Shown here in pieces: positions 8,769 to 17,955 of a stretch of DNA of 64,000 bases. Within the stretch, counting starts at the first letter, position 1. Every line of letters begins with the position of its first letter. The translations under genes and the position numbers were made by a program. Source of the DNA: Lacticaseibacillus rhamnosus (GTDB lineage Bacteria > Bacillota > Bacilli > Lactobacillales > Lactobacillaceae); NCBI RefSeq assembly GCF_900636965.1, contig NZ_LR134331.1, positions 930,001-994,000 of the forward strand. The letters are read 5' to 3'. A model generated the notes under the pieces. It was not told the DNA's origin and ran no database searches. It saw nothing but the letters and a program-made list of their open reading frames with translations.

Positions 8769-9645
8769 GGTCTTTTTCCGCCATGTTAAAGATTCCCTGC
8801 GCAGTTTGCGGCGTAACGGCTGGATGTCGGTTGCAGCGGTTAGTGCAGTCACCGTCACATTACTGCTGGTCGGTATTTTTATGGCCTTGATTTTCAACCT
8901 GCACCACATTTCACAACAAGTTGAAAATGATGTTCAGGTGCGGGTTTATATTGATAAAAAAACAACTACCAAACAACGTGATGACCTTAAAGACAAACTT
9001 AAAAAGCTGGATCATGTCAACAAGGTCACTTACCGTTCACGTCAACAAGAATTGGATACAATCATCGGGGGTTATGGTTCGCAGTGGCGGATGTTCTCCG
9101 GGGACCAAAACCCATTAAGCGATGTGTTCATGGTTAAGACGAATAGTCCTAAGGCCACCATTAGCGTGTCAAAAGAAGCACAGAAACTGGATCATGTGGT
9201 TGATGCAAGCTATGGCGGGCGAACGGCAAAGAAACTCTTTAATTCTGTGGATGTAGCCCAGAAATGGGGGCTTGCTTTCACGATTCTGCTTTTGTTTGTT
9301 GCCGTGTTCCTGATTAATAACACGATTCGAATTACCATTTTGTCACGTTCCGACGAAATTCGGATTATGCGACTGGTGGGGGCAACCAATTCCTACATTC
9401 GGTGGCCTTTCTTGCTTGAAGGTGCCTGGACCGGTTTGTTTGGGGCAGTATTACCGATTATTATTGTGGATGTCGGTTATGCGATTGTCTATCGGAGCTT
9501 CACTTATGCAAACGGAGCCAGTGGTTATACGCTTTATGCCAACATGCCGTTCTTGTTCTGGCTTGACTTGATGTTAGCCGGGATTGGCATTGTCATCGGG
9601 GCACTGGGATCAGTTATCTCCATGCGGCGTTTTCTTAAGTTTTAA
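8758..9645 (+). CDS. ftsX: Cell division membrane protein FtsX
   Basis: The integral membrane partner of FtsE (295 residues). It has a cytoplasmic N-terminus (FFRHVKDSLRSLRRNGWMS), TM1 at about 22-44, an extracellular domain (about 50-165) that contacts cell wall hydrolases or their adaptors, and three further TM segments with the FtsX core (VAVFLINNTIRITILSRSDEIRIMRLVGAT). The ATG at 8758 lies 11 bases after AGGAGG and inside the end of ftsE. It is followed by a terminator, so ftsE-ftsX form a two-gene unit. The usual next gene, a MinJ-like PDZ protein, lies 270 bases downstream, an order also known near ftsEX in Bacillus. Confidence 0.96.
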   Translation: MKSKVFFRHVKDSLRSLRRNGWMSVAAVSAVTVTLLLVGIFMALIFNLHHISQQVENDVQVRVYIDKKTTTKQRDDLKDKLKKLDHVNKVTYRSRQQELDTIIGGYGSQWRMFSGDQNPLSDVFMVKTNSPKATISVSKEAQKLDHVVDASYGGRTAKKLFNSVDVAQKWGLAFTILLLFVAVFLINNTIRITILSRSDEIRIMRLVGATNSYIRWPFLLEGAWTGLFGAVLPIIIVDVGYAIVYRSFTYANGASGYTLYANMPFLFWLDLMLAGIGIVIGALGSVISMRRFLKF

Positions 9646-9688
9646 TTTCAAAATTGAACATTTGAGTTGCTGCTATCGACTCAATGTG

Positions 9689-9721
9689 AAAGGATTGCTC
9701 TTTTCCGGGCAGTCCTTTTTT
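9689..9721 (+). terminator. Terminator after ftsX
   Basis: AAAGGATTGCTC pairs with GGGCAGTCCTTT across a 6-base loop, followed by a T-run. Confidence 0.85.
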
Positions 9722-9878
9722 GGTGGGCGGTTTTAATGAATGTCAGTACGATGTTTTGAATACGCAAGCTTATGTCGAAAATAACTCATACGTGTTAATC
9801 GATGGGACAAAAATGGCCGTTTTTCGGCATTTTCTGTTTGATGAGCCCAAAACCTTGTAGGAAGCGGTCGTTAATTTC

Positions 9879-9887
9879 TGCTATACT
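9879..9887 (+). promoter_or_regulatory. Extended -10 promoter before the PDZ protein gene
   Basis: TGCTATACT (TGn plus TATACT), 28 bases before the ATG at 9916. No consensus -35 at the normal spacing. Confidence 0.5.
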
Positions 9888-9915
9888 GGTCACAGTGAAT
9901 ATTGGAGGGTTACCG

Positions 9916-11013
9916 ATGGCAGTGATCATTGCCTTACTTATCAGCCCGATTGGTGCCGTATTCTGGCTTGCTTTAGGGTTGACGATTTTGTATGCGGTTA
10001 GCCGGACAAGCCGCGAACGCCATCAGTACTTGCGGGCGATTCATCCCCGACATAGCGAAATTGCCCCATTCTTTTGGGTCGGTATTTTGCTAGGCATCGT
10101 TATCTCGGCACTGATGTTGGTTGCGCGCTTACAAGTTAGTTTGCCCGCATTATTAGCATTAAGTGGCTTAACGCTGGTCGGGCTAATCTTTTCTGGCTGG
10201 CGGTTCAGTCCATGGTGGCTAGGATTAGCGGGCTTAGTTGAATTGCTGCGGCCGACAACGAGCCAAATGAGTGCTGATTTAGCCGTTTTAGTTGGTGTGT
10301 TGTGGTTAGCGCAAGCCTTGATCGCGCGGTTAAATCGGGGCACTCAAATTGAGTCCCCGGTTATTTTGCAGGATCGACGTCAACGTCAACAGGTTGCGTT
10401 TCGATTGCGACAGTTTTACTGGGTGCCTTTGTTCTTACCGGTGAGTGTTGACCAAGTTGCGGGATTGCCGCTCTTATCAATCGCAACGGACACTTTTGTT
10501 GCGGTTGGGCTTCCACTGGTCTTAGGCGCGGCATTTACCACGCAGCGTGATCGCGTTCAACCGTATTTGCGCCGAAGTTGGCCATGGTTTGCAGTTGCCG
10601 GTGGCGGTTTGATCGTCTTTGGACTGGTGGGTCGGATCCTTACCATACCTGTGATGGTAATCGCCTTAATACCTGTGTTGGTGAGTTTGATACTCGGTGC
10701 CGGCTTAATTTGGCAAGCACATCAAGTACATTTAAACGTGACACAAACCAATCACGGGGTGGTTGTCATCGGGGTTGTCCCACAGACACCAGCTGCACAA
10801 ATGGATTTGCAGCCGGGTGATCGGGTCTTAACCTGCAATCATATTGCCGTCAACAATGCCGCTGAACTTTATAACGCAATTCAAAAGGAACCCACTTATT
10901 GCCGCTTACGGCTTCAACAGGCAGATGGCGAGATACGGCTAGCCGAAACCGCAATTTTTGCCGGTGCACCCCATGAACTTGGTATGATTTTATTCCCGGA
11001 GGAGACAGCATGA
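9916..11013 (+). CDS. Membrane protein with C-terminal PDZ domain, MinJ-like
   Basis: A 365-residue membrane protein. The first 270 residues hold about seven or eight hydrophobic segments. The last 90 residues form a PDZ domain (HGVVVIGVVPQTPAAQMDLQPGDRVLTCNHIAV), which binds peptide tails. This layout and the place next to ftsEX match MinJ (YvjD) of Bacillus, which bridges DivIVA and MinD to control septum position; I infer a related role but cannot show it. The ATG at 9916 follows TTGGAGGG; the longer upstream frame lacks such a site. The stop overlaps the phoP start by 4 bases (ATGA), so it is translated together with the phosphate sensor genes. Confidence 0.75.
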   Translation: MAVIIALLISPIGAVFWLALGLTILYAVSRTSRERHQYLRAIHPRHSEIAPFFWVGILLGIVISALMLVARLQVSLPALLALSGLTLVGLIFSGWRFSPWWLGLAGLVELLRPTTSQMSADLAVLVGVLWLAQALIARLNRGTQIESPVILQDRRQRQQVAFRLRQFYWVPLFLPVSVDQVAGLPLLSIATDTFVAVGLPLVLGAAFTTQRDRVQPYLRRSWPWFAVAGGGLIVFGLVGRILTIPVMVIALIPVLVSLILGAGLIWQAHQVHLNVTQTNHGVVVIGVVPQTPAAQMDLQPGDRVLTCNHIAVNNAAELYNAIQKEPTYCRLRLQQADGEIRLAETAIFAGAPHELGMILFPEETA

Positions 11014-11714
11014 AGAAGATCTTGATTGTTGATGATGAACCAGCCATCTTAACCTTGCTGCAATACAATTTAGAGGCTGAACACTATCAGGTTGAAACGG
11101 CAACGGATGGTCAGGAGGCTTTAGATAAAGTACGTAGCGAGCCGTTTGATTTTATTATTCTCGATCTCATGTTGCCGAGTTTGAGTGGACTGGATGTCAC
11201 CCGTAAGATTCGTGAAGAAAAGATTCAAACGCCAATCATGATTCTGACGGCCAAAGACAACGAAACCGATAAGATCGTCGGACTTGAGCTTGGTGCCGAT
11301 GATTATGTGACCAAACCGTTTTCGCCGCGGGAAATTATTGCCCGAATTAAAGCCATCGAACGGCGTAGTCAAAGTCAACCACAAGCGCCACTTCCCGGTA
11401 ATGCCAATCAAATTACGGTTGGTCAAATTACGATTGATCCTGAAAATTATAAAGCTAGCAAAGCCGGACACCGACTGCAATTGACCCCTAAGGAATTTGA
11501 ACTATTGGTTTATTTTGCTCAACGAGTTGGCAAAACGCTATCACGCGATGCCTTGCTTAATGGGGTTTGGGGCTTCGATTACCCGGCGGAAACACGGATG
11601 GTCGATATTCAGGTCAGCCATTTGCGGGATAAAATCGAAACAGATCCTAAACATCCGGATTACTTAAAGACGGTGCGGGGATTCGGTTATCAAATGGAGG
11701 CGCCACATGAATAA
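11010..11714 (+). CDS. phoP: PhoP-type response regulator of phosphate starvation
   Basis: An OmpR-family regulator (234 residues). The receiver domain has acidic DDE at residues 7-9, the phospho-acceptor in IILDLMLP (about residue 53), the T in ILTAKD and the K in YVTKPF. The C-terminal winged helix includes LTPKEFELLVYFAQRVGKTLSRDALLNGVWGFDY and VDIQVSHLRDKIE. The ATG at 11010 overlaps the previous stop. It is identified as PhoP (PnpR) because it is followed by a PhoR-type kinase, a Pho-box array and the whole pst operon. Its likely target is the repeat array at 13382. Confidence 0.92.
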   Translation: MKKILIVDDEPAILTLLQYNLEAEHYQVETATDGQEALDKVRSEPFDFIILDLMLPSLSGLDVTRKIREEKIQTPIMILTAKDNETDKIVGLELGADDYVTKPFSPREIIARIKAIERRSQSQPQAPLPGNANQITVGQITIDPENYKASKAGHRLQLTPKEFELLVYFAQRVGKTLSRDALLNGVWGFDYPAETRMVDIQVSHLRDKIETDPKHPDYLKTVRGFGYQMEAPHE

Positions 11715-13374
11715 ACGGATTTTACGCCGTGTACTGGTTATTAGTCTGCTCTCGTTAGCAGGCTTTTTTGTACTCGTCACGACGGTCAATCAACAAATCG
11801 TACATCAGCAGGCACGCGATTTGAGGCGCGTAGCCAGAACCTATGCAGCCTCTGCTAAGGATGGCGTTGATCCGCAAGCGCTGGCAAAGTCCGAAGCCGC
11901 TTTTATTACGGTTGTTCCGGATAATCCCAAAACCACCCGACAAAAAGTGATGGCCGATGCCTTACGTGGCAATCATCGCGAACCATTTGTGACAACGGTT
12001 AATGTTCTTGGGCGAGCTGAACAGGCATATCTGTTTCGTCACCGGGGACACTGGGTTGCCATTAGTCGCTATAAGTCCAGCGTTTGGACAACGGCGCCTG
12101 AGCAATTTTGGATTTTGACGCTGACATTTGCGGTCCTGATTGCTTTAATTCTGGCTTGGCTTTTTCGCTCGGAGCATCAGTATCAAGAAGCCATTCGGGT
12201 CATGAGCCACAACTTGGATCGGATTCGCCAGAAAAAAGAGCCCGAGCCTGTGATTCTGCCGCCACAGTCGCCGTTTACGCCTGTGGCACGGCGAATTAAT
12301 GCCTTAGCTGCGGAACAAACCCATTTACGTGAGAAAGTCGCAGTACGGCAGTCCAGTTTTGATCGTCTGATTGATAATTTGCCACTAGGCGTCATGTTGA
12401 TTGATACCAATAAGGATGTCATTTTGCATAATCATGCCATGTCCCAGCTTTTGGGCCATCAGATTCCGCAGCCGCGGCACAATTATCTGGACGATGTTAA
12501 GACTTATGCGTTGGCCCGGATGATTGAGCACACTTTTCGCCATGAAAAGACTCATCATCAGGAGTTGACCGTCCTGGCAACCCAAAAGTCGGTTGATGCC
12601 AGTGTCATTCCTTTAAACCAAGGAACTAGTCGTCTCCAGGTGTTGGTTATTTTGTACGATGTCACGTATTTGCGCCAAGTCGAGAAAATGCAGCTCGATT
12701 TTGTTGGCAATGTGAGTCATGAGCTAAAGACGCCGGTGACTGCTATTTCCGGGTTTGCCGAGACACTATTAAGCGGGGCTAAAAATGATCCGGCGACGCT
12801 AGATAAGTTTTTGAAGATTATTTTCGATGAAAGTAAGCGACTGACCCAGCTCATCAATGATATTCTAACGTTGAGCCGGCCCGAATCGAATCAAACGGTG
12901 CAGGCACAAGTACCACTTAAGAAGTTAGTCGACGATGCATTGCGTAATTTAGCTAAAGTGATTAAAGACAAGCAGATTCGGGTGGAGGTGGCAATTGCAC
13001 CAGACTTACAGGTTGTGACCGATGAGCGCAAGTTAACTCAGATTGTGCGGAATCTTTTGAACAATGCCGTGTTTTATAATCGATTAGCCGGACATGTGAC
13101 GATCACGGCCCAAGTAGTCGAAGGGCACTTGTCATTGGCGGTCGCTGATACCGGTATTGGGATTCCCGAGACAGAGCAGGCACGGATTTTTGAACGCTTC
13201 TATCGGGTTGATAAAGCGCGCAGTCGTCACAATGGCGGTACTGGTTTGGGTCTGGCAATCGTTAGTGAGCTGGTGAAAAGTATGGATGGTCAGGTTGCCG
13301 TTTCGAGTCAAGTCGGGGTTGGATCGACCTTTACCGTGACATTGCCGGTCAGCAAGCGCCAGCAGCAAGATTGA
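11707..13374 (+). CDS. phoR: PhoR-type sensor histidine kinase
   Basis: A 555-residue kinase: TM1 at about 8-30, an extracytoplasmic part, TM2 at about 135-157, a linker, a PAS domain (about 220-320, LIDNLPLGVMLIDTNKDVI), HisKA with the phospho-accepting H in FVGNVSHELKTPVTAISGFAE, then HATPase boxes (NLLNNAVFYN, DTGIGIPETEQARIFERFYR, GGTGLGLAIV). This is the normal PhoR (PnpS) order. It overlaps phoP by 8 bases, so the pair is co-translated. In such systems the kinase is held inactive by the Pst transporter and PhoU when phosphate is plentiful; both are encoded directly downstream. Confidence 0.92.
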   Translation: MNKRILRRVLVISLLSLAGFFVLVTTVNQQIVHQQARDLRRVARTYAASAKDGVDPQALAKSEAAFITVVPDNPKTTRQKVMADALRGNHREPFVTTVNVLGRAEQAYLFRHRGHWVAISRYKSSVWTTAPEQFWILTLTFAVLIALILAWLFRSEHQYQEAIRVMSHNLDRIRQKKEPEPVILPPQSPFTPVARRINALAAEQTHLREKVAVRQSSFDRLIDNLPLGVMLIDTNKDVILHNHAMSQLLGHQIPQPRHNYLDDVKTYALARMIEHTFRHEKTHHQELTVLATQKSVDASVIPLNQGTSRLQVLVILYDVTYLRQVEKMQLDFVGNVSHELKTPVTAISGFAETLLSGAKNDPATLDKFLKIIFDESKRLTQLINDILTLSRPESNQTVQAQVPLKKLVDDALRNLAKVIKDKQIRVEVAIAPDLQVVTDERKLTQIVRNLLNNAVFYNRLAGHVTITAQVVEGHLSLAVADTGIGIPETEQARIFERFYRVDKARSRHNGGTGLGLAIVSELVKSMDGQVAVSSQVGVGSTFTVTLPVSKRQQQD

Positions 13375-13381
13375 TGAGATA

Positions 13382-13435
13382 TTTACAGAACCTTTACATT
13401 CAACGACATGAACATTTACACGCAACTGTTAAGAT
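13382..13435 (+). promoter_or_regulatory. Pho-box array and promoter of the pst operon
   Basis: TTTACA at 13382, 13393 and 13415, with a weaker copy near 13403, gives an exact 11-base period like the Bacillus PhoP boxes. The last copy is 9 bases before TAAGAT (13430-13435), a -10 candidate. No -35 is evident, as expected for an activated promoter. The array lies between phoR and pstS. Confidence 0.8.
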
Positions 13436-13463
13436 GATTGGAGCTTGAAATGGAGGATTTCGT

Positions 13464-14330
13464 GTGAAAAAAATTGTGACCCTGTTTTCGATCGTATTTT
13501 TGGCGCTGTTAGCAAGTGCATGTGGCAGCAGTCATAGTTCGAAACAGTCGGGTGAATCAATCACCGCAGTTGGATCAAGTGCCTTGCAGCCTTTGGTTGA
13601 AGCGGCGGGCGAACAATATCAGACGGAAAATCTCGGCGTGTTTATCAACGTCCAAGGTGGCGGGAGCGGTACCGGATTAAGCCAGATCCAGCAAGGGGCG
13701 GTTGATATCGGTAATTCGGATCTTTTTGCTGAAGAAAAACCTGGCATTAAAGCCAACGCCTTGGTGGACCATAAAGTGGCCGTTGTCGGGATTGCGCCGA
13801 TTGTTAATCCAAAAGTCGGCGTGAAAAATGTGTCAATGACGCAGTTGCAACAGATCTTTCTTGGTCAGATCACCAACTGGAAACAGTTAGGTGGCAAGAA
13901 TGTGCCGATTGTCCTTGTCAACCGCGCACAAGGTTCAGGGACCCGCGCGACTTTTGAAAAATGGGCGCTTGAAGGCAAGCAACCGATTGCCGCTCAGGAA
14001 CAGGATTCCACCGGGATGGTGCGACAAATCGTTGGCAGTACGCCAGGGGCAATTTCTTACGTCGCTTTTTCTTACGTTGATAAAACCGTCCGCAGCTTGT
14101 CTGTAGACGGCGTTGCACCAACTGATAGTAACGTGGCAACGAATCGCTGGCATATCTGGTCGTACGAACATATGTATACAAAAGGTCGGCCAAGTGGTTT
14201 GACCAAACGATTTTTGACTTACATGATGTCACCGGCCATTCAGAAGAAACTGGTCCAAAAAATGGGCTACATTCCGATGACTAAAATGAAAGTAGTGCGT
14301 AACGCCAGTGGCCAGATTAGTCGTCCATAA
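13464..14330 (+). CDS. pstS: Phosphate-binding lipoprotein PstS
   Basis: The extracellular phosphate receptor of the Pst ABC importer (288 residues). It has a lipoprotein signal peptide: MKK, a hydrophobic core, then LLASACGSS with the lipidated cysteine at residue 20; the lipid is added by Lgt, encoded at 22669. The mature part shows typical PstS motifs: ITAVGSSALQPLVEAAGEQY, GGGSGTGLSQIQQGAVDIGNSD, RAQGSGTRATFEKWAL and STPGAISYVAFSYVD. The start is GTG at 13464 after TGGAGG. The 147-base gap to pstC holds a short hairpin without T-run. Confidence 0.95.
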   Translation: MKKIVTLFSIVFLALLASACGSSHSSKQSGESITAVGSSALQPLVEAAGEQYQTENLGVFINVQGGGSGTGLSQIQQGAVDIGNSDLFAEEKPGIKANALVDHKVAVVGIAPIVNPKVGVKNVSMTQLQQIFLGQITNWKQLGGKNVPIVLVNRAQGSGTRATFEKWALEGKQPIAAQEQDSTGMVRQIVGSTPGAISYVAFSYVDKTVRSLSVDGVAPTDSNVATNRWHIWSYEHMYTKGRPSGLTKRFLTYMMSPAIQKKLVQKMGYIPMTKMKVVRNASGQISRP

Positions 14331-14477
14331 GCGAGTCTAGCGTCTAAAAGCTTTTTCGGCTCACGGATTGATGAAACAAGTCAGTGTGGGCAGTTAGGTT
14401 CAGGCAACCTAGCAGATCAATGAAGGCAGATGCGGCCAGGACAATGGCTAGTTGCGGTGAGGTTTTAGGAGGTTATG

Positions 14478-15401
14478 ATGGATCCAATTCGAGAAGCGAT
14501 GCTAAAAAAATCGCGCTCATCAAAGTTAGAGCGGCGCGGCAAAACGATTAGCCTGATTTGTATCAGTCTGATTGTACTTGTAGTGGTGGCAATATTTTTC
14601 TTTGTCGCCTCAAAAGGATTAGCAACATTCTTTCAAAATAAGATTAATTTATGGTCGTTTTTGAGTAAGAGTGTGTGGAACCCATCAATTAAAGATGCCC
14701 ATGGGAATCCGGAAGTTGGCGCGTTACCGATGATTGTCGGGTCTTTCGGCGTGACTTTTTTATCGGCAATCGTTGCAACGCCATTTGCGGTTGGCGCCGG
14801 CATTTTCATGACCGAGATTTCCCACAAGTGGGGGCAAAAAGTGTTACAGCCGGTTATTGAGCTGCTCGTCGGGATTCCATCTGTGGTTTATGGCTTCATC
14901 GGCTTGTCCGTCATTGTACCTTTCATTCGCCATATCTTTGGCGGTACTGGCTTTGGGATCTTAGCCGGGACTTTTGTTTTGTTTGTCATGATCCTGCCGA
15001 CCGTAACATCCATGACCGTCGATGCGTTAAAAGCTGTCCCACGCCATTATCGCGAGGCTTCATTGGCGCTAGGTGCTACTCGGTGGCAGACGACTTATCG
15101 CGTGGTGCTGCGTGCGGCAATTCCCGGCATTTTGACCGGTATTGTTTTTGGGATGGCGCGCGCTTTTGGTGAAGCGTTGGCGGTTCAAATGGTCATTGGG
15201 AATGCGGCTTTGTTGCCAAAGAACCTTGTTTCGCCAGCTTCGACGTTGACTTCTGTTTTGACGAGCGGGATTGGTAATACAGTCATGGGTTCGCTGGAAA
15301 ATAACGCTTTATGGTCCTTGGCATTGCTGCTGTTGCTGATGTCATTAGCCTTTAACCTGTTGATTCGTTGGATCGGGAAGAAAGGGGAGCTGAACAAATG
15401 A
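14478..15401 (+). CDS. pstC: Phosphate ABC permease PstC
   Basis: One of the two membrane subunits of the Pst importer (307 residues, about six TM segments). The permease loop for the ATPase is seen as ALKAVPRHYREASLALGATRWQTTYRVVLRAAIPGI. The N-terminus is basic (REAMLKKSRSSKLERRGK). Two adjacent ATG codons exist (14475, 14478); AGGAGG ends at 14472, so the second has better spacing and was used. The stop overlaps the pstA start by 4 bases. Confidence 0.94.
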   Translation: MDPIREAMLKKSRSSKLERRGKTISLICISLIVLVVVAIFFFVASKGLATFFQNKINLWSFLSKSVWNPSIKDAHGNPEVGALPMIVGSFGVTFLSAIVATPFAVGAGIFMTEISHKWGQKVLQPVIELLVGIPSVVYGFIGLSVIVPFIRHIFGGTGFGILAGTFVLFVMILPTVTSMTVDALKAVPRHYREASLALGATRWQTTYRVVLRAAIPGILTGIVFGMARAFGEALAVQMVIGNAALLPKNLVSPASTLTSVLTSGIGNTVMGSLENNALWSLALLLLLMSLAFNLLIRWIGKKGELNK

Positions 15402-16282
15402 ATCCAAAAGTTGTTGATAAAATTGCCACAACGGTTCTGTACATTGTTTCAGGGATTATCATTGTTATTTTGGCCAGTCTCCTCGGGTACATTCTTTTTA
15501 AAGGGGTACCGCATATTTCCTGGCATTTTCTCACGAGTCCAGCACAAAGCTTTGAAGCTGGAGGCGGCATTGGCATTCAATTGTTCAACTCGTTTTATCT
15601 TTTAGTCCTTGCGATGCTGATTTCAACACCGATTTCGTTAGGGGCAGGCATTTACCTCAGCGAGTATGCCAAAAAGAATTGGTTGACGGATGTTATTCGG
15701 ACTTCGATTGAAATTCTAAGTTCCTTACCGTCTGTGGTTGTTGGACTGTTCGGTTTTCTGATTTTCGTTTTACAATTCAAATTCGGGTTCTCGATTTTAT
15801 CCGGGGCCTTGGCATTGACCGTCTTCAACCTCCCGTTGCTGACGCGAAATGTTGAAGATTCATTACGCGGCGTTGGCTTTGAACAGCGTGAGGCCGGCTT
15901 AGCGCTTGGCCTATCGCGCTGGGAGACGGTTTTACATGTTGTCATCCCTGAGGCATTGCCGGGGATTATTACCGGGATGATTCTAGGTGCCGGACGGGTT
16001 TTTGGCGAGGCGGCGGCGCTAATTTACACTGCTGGCCAAAGTGCCCCGGCGCTGGATTTCACCAACTGGAATCCGGCTAATATTGCGAGTCCCCTAAACC
16101 CATTTCGACCGGCCGAAACGTTGGCGGTGCATATTTGGAAAATCAACTCTGAAGGCATTCAACCTGATGCCGTTGCTGTTTCTGCCGGAGCTAGTGCCGT
16201 ACTTGTGATCGCCGTTTTGGTCTTCAACGTTGGCGCCCGCTATTTAGGCAATCGACTATTTAAAAAGATGACGGCGGCTTAA
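15398..16282 (+). CDS. pstA: Phosphate ABC permease PstA
   Basis: The second Pst membrane subunit (294 residues, about six TM segments), with the ATPase-contact loop VEDSLRGVGFEQREAGLALGLSRWETVLHVVIPEALPG and the late segment GRVFGEAAALIYTAG typical of PstA. The ATG at 15398 forms an ATGA overlap with pstC and follows GGGGAG; an upstream in-frame ATG inside pstC was rejected. It is followed after 70 bases by the first pstB. Confidence 0.94.
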   Translation: MNPKVVDKIATTVLYIVSGIIIVILASLLGYILFKGVPHISWHFLTSPAQSFEAGGGIGIQLFNSFYLLVLAMLISTPISLGAGIYLSEYAKKNWLTDVIRTSIEILSSLPSVVVGLFGFLIFVLQFKFGFSILSGALALTVFNLPLLTRNVEDSLRGVGFEQREAGLALGLSRWETVLHVVIPEALPGIITGMILGAGRVFGEAAALIYTAGQSAPALDFTNWNPANIASPLNPFRPAETLAVHIWKINSEGIQPDAVAVSAGASAVLVIAVLVFNVGARYLGNRLFKKMTAA

Positions 16283-16352
16283 ACGGGTTAGGCTTCTAGT
16301 ATCAATGAGGCTTACCCGGTATGATAATCGCGATAATACGTGGAGGCAGAGG

Positions 16353-17171
16353 ATGCAAGAACTGGAAAAGTATTCATTAGATGACACTTATATTCGACCA
16401 TTTGATCGCGAAAGGCAGGAAATTGCGCTTGAAACGGAAGATCTGCATGTCTTTTATGGTGATAATGAAGCCATTCATGGCGTTTCGCTGCCGTTTGAAC
16501 GCTATAAAATCACTGCATTGATCGGTTCAAGCGGCTCCGGGAAGTCGACATACTTGCGCTCACTCAATCGAATGAACGATAATATTGAAAGTGCGCGAGT
16601 CACCGGTAAAATCATGTACCGGAATATTGACATCAATAGTGATGCGGTTGACGTTTATGAGATGCGTAAACACATTGGAATGGTGTTTCAACGGCCTAAT
16701 CCATTCGCCAAGTCGATTTACGACAATATTGCTTTTGCACTGCGGCGGTTTGGCATCAAGGACAAAAAGAAACTCGACGAAATTGTTGAAACCAGTTTGA
16801 AACAGGCTGCCTTGTGGGATCAAGTTAAAGACGATCTTAATCAAAGCGGTATGTCGCTTTCCGGTGGCCAGGCACAACGGTTATGCATTGCACGGGCGAT
16901 TGCCATGAAACCGGATATTTTACTCTTGGATGAGCCGGCCAGTGCCTTGGATCCGATTTCGACATCGGCAGTTGAAGATACCTTGTTGTCATTAAAAGAT
17001 AAGTATACGATTATCATCGTGACGCATAACATGCAACAGGCGGCCCGGATTAGTGACTACACGGCGTTCTTTTATAGTGGAGCAGCGCTTGAGTATGATG
17101 AAACCCGTAAAATCTTCACGCGTCCCAAGATTAAAGCAACCAACGATTATGTTTCCGGACATTTCGGCTAG
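16353..17171 (+). CDS. pstB: Phosphate ABC ATPase PstB (first copy)
   Basis: A 272-residue ATPase of the Pst importer. It has about 25 extra N-terminal residues (MQELEKYSLDDTYIRPFDRE) before the ABC domain. Walker A is GSSGSGKST, the Q-loop MVFQRPNPFAKSIYDN is the PstB hallmark, the signature reads LSGGQAQRLCIARAIA (A where most have Q), and Walker B is ILLLDEPASALDP. The ATG at 16353 follows TGGAGG; the upstream extension of the frame was rejected. It lies next to a second pstB; paired pstB genes are known in lactobacilli, lactococci and streptococci. How the two share work is not known from sequence. Confidence 0.93.
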   Translation: MQELEKYSLDDTYIRPFDRERQEIALETEDLHVFYGDNEAIHGVSLPFERYKITALIGSSGSGKSTYLRSLNRMNDNIESARVTGKIMYRNIDINSDAVDVYEMRKHIGMVFQRPNPFAKSIYDNIAFALRRFGIKDKKKLDEIVETSLKQAALWDQVKDDLNQSGMSLSGGQAQRLCIARAIAMKPDILLLDEPASALDPISTSAVEDTLLSLKDKYTIIIVTHNMQQAARISDYTAFFYSGAALEYDETRKIFTRPKIKATNDYVSGHFG

Positions 17172-17180
17172 GAGGTTCCC

Positions 17181-17945
17181 ATGGCTGAAGCACAAAAAAT
17201 CATTACAAGTTCAGATGTTCATCTTTTTTATGGTAAGTTTGAAGCGCTAAAAGGGATTAATCTGGATTTTAACGAACATGAGATCACAGCTTTAATCGGA
17301 CCTTCTGGCTGTGGTAAGTCTACGTATTTACGAACGTTGAATCGGATGAATGATCTGATTCCGGGGGTGACGATTACAGGAACCATCAGTTTACGCGGTC
17401 AGAATATCTATGCGCCTAGTGAAGACGTGGTTCAATTACGTAAGCAAGTGGGCATGGTCTTCCAACAACCCAATCCGTTTCCTTTCTCCATTTACGAAAA
17501 TGTGATTTATGGATTGCGTTTGGCAGGGGTTAAAGATAAAAGCATTTTGGATGAAGCGGTGGAAACCAGTCTCAAGCAGGCAGCCATCTGGGATGAAGTG
17601 AAGGATCATCTGCATGACAGTGCATTATCGCTTTCAGGTGGCCAACAGCAGCGGGTTTGCATCGCGCGGGTATTGGCAGTCAAACCTGATGTTGTTTTGC
17701 TAGACGAGCCGACGAGTGCCTTGGATCCGATTTCCAGCACGCAAATCGAAAACATGTTACTCGAGTTGCGTGACCAATACACGATCATTCTAGTGACGCA
17801 TAGTATGCATCAAGCATCTCGAATTTCCGATAAAACCGCCTTTTTCCTGACAGGCAACCTGATCGAATTCGCTGACACGAAACAAATGTTTTTAAATCCA
17901 AAAGAAAAGGAAACCGAAGACTATATCACTGGACGCTTCGGCTAG
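17181..17945 (+). CDS. pstB: Phosphate ABC ATPase PstB (second copy)
   Basis: A 254-residue PstB of standard length: Walker [11 protein letters not shown]-loop [17 protein letters not shown], signature [16 protein letters not shown], Walker [14 protein letters not shown] and switch histidine VTHSMHQ. It starts 9 bases after the first copy with TAGGAGG. The two copies are similar along their whole ABC domain but differ enough that they are an old duplication, not a recent tandem copy. Confidence 0.94.
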   Translation: MAEAQKIITSSDVHLFYGKFEALKGINLDFNEHEITALIGPSGCGKSTYLRTLNRMNDLIPGVTITGTISLRGQNIYAPSEDVVQLRKQVGMVFQQPNPFPFSIYENVIYGLRLAGVKDKSILDEAVETSLKQAAIWDEVKDHLHDSALSLSGGQQQRVCIARVLAVKPDVVLLDEPTSALDPISSTQIENMLLELRDQYTIILVTHSMHQASRISDKTAFFLTGNLIEFADTKQMFLNPKEKETEDYITGRFG

Positions 17946-17955
17946 GAGGGGTAGT

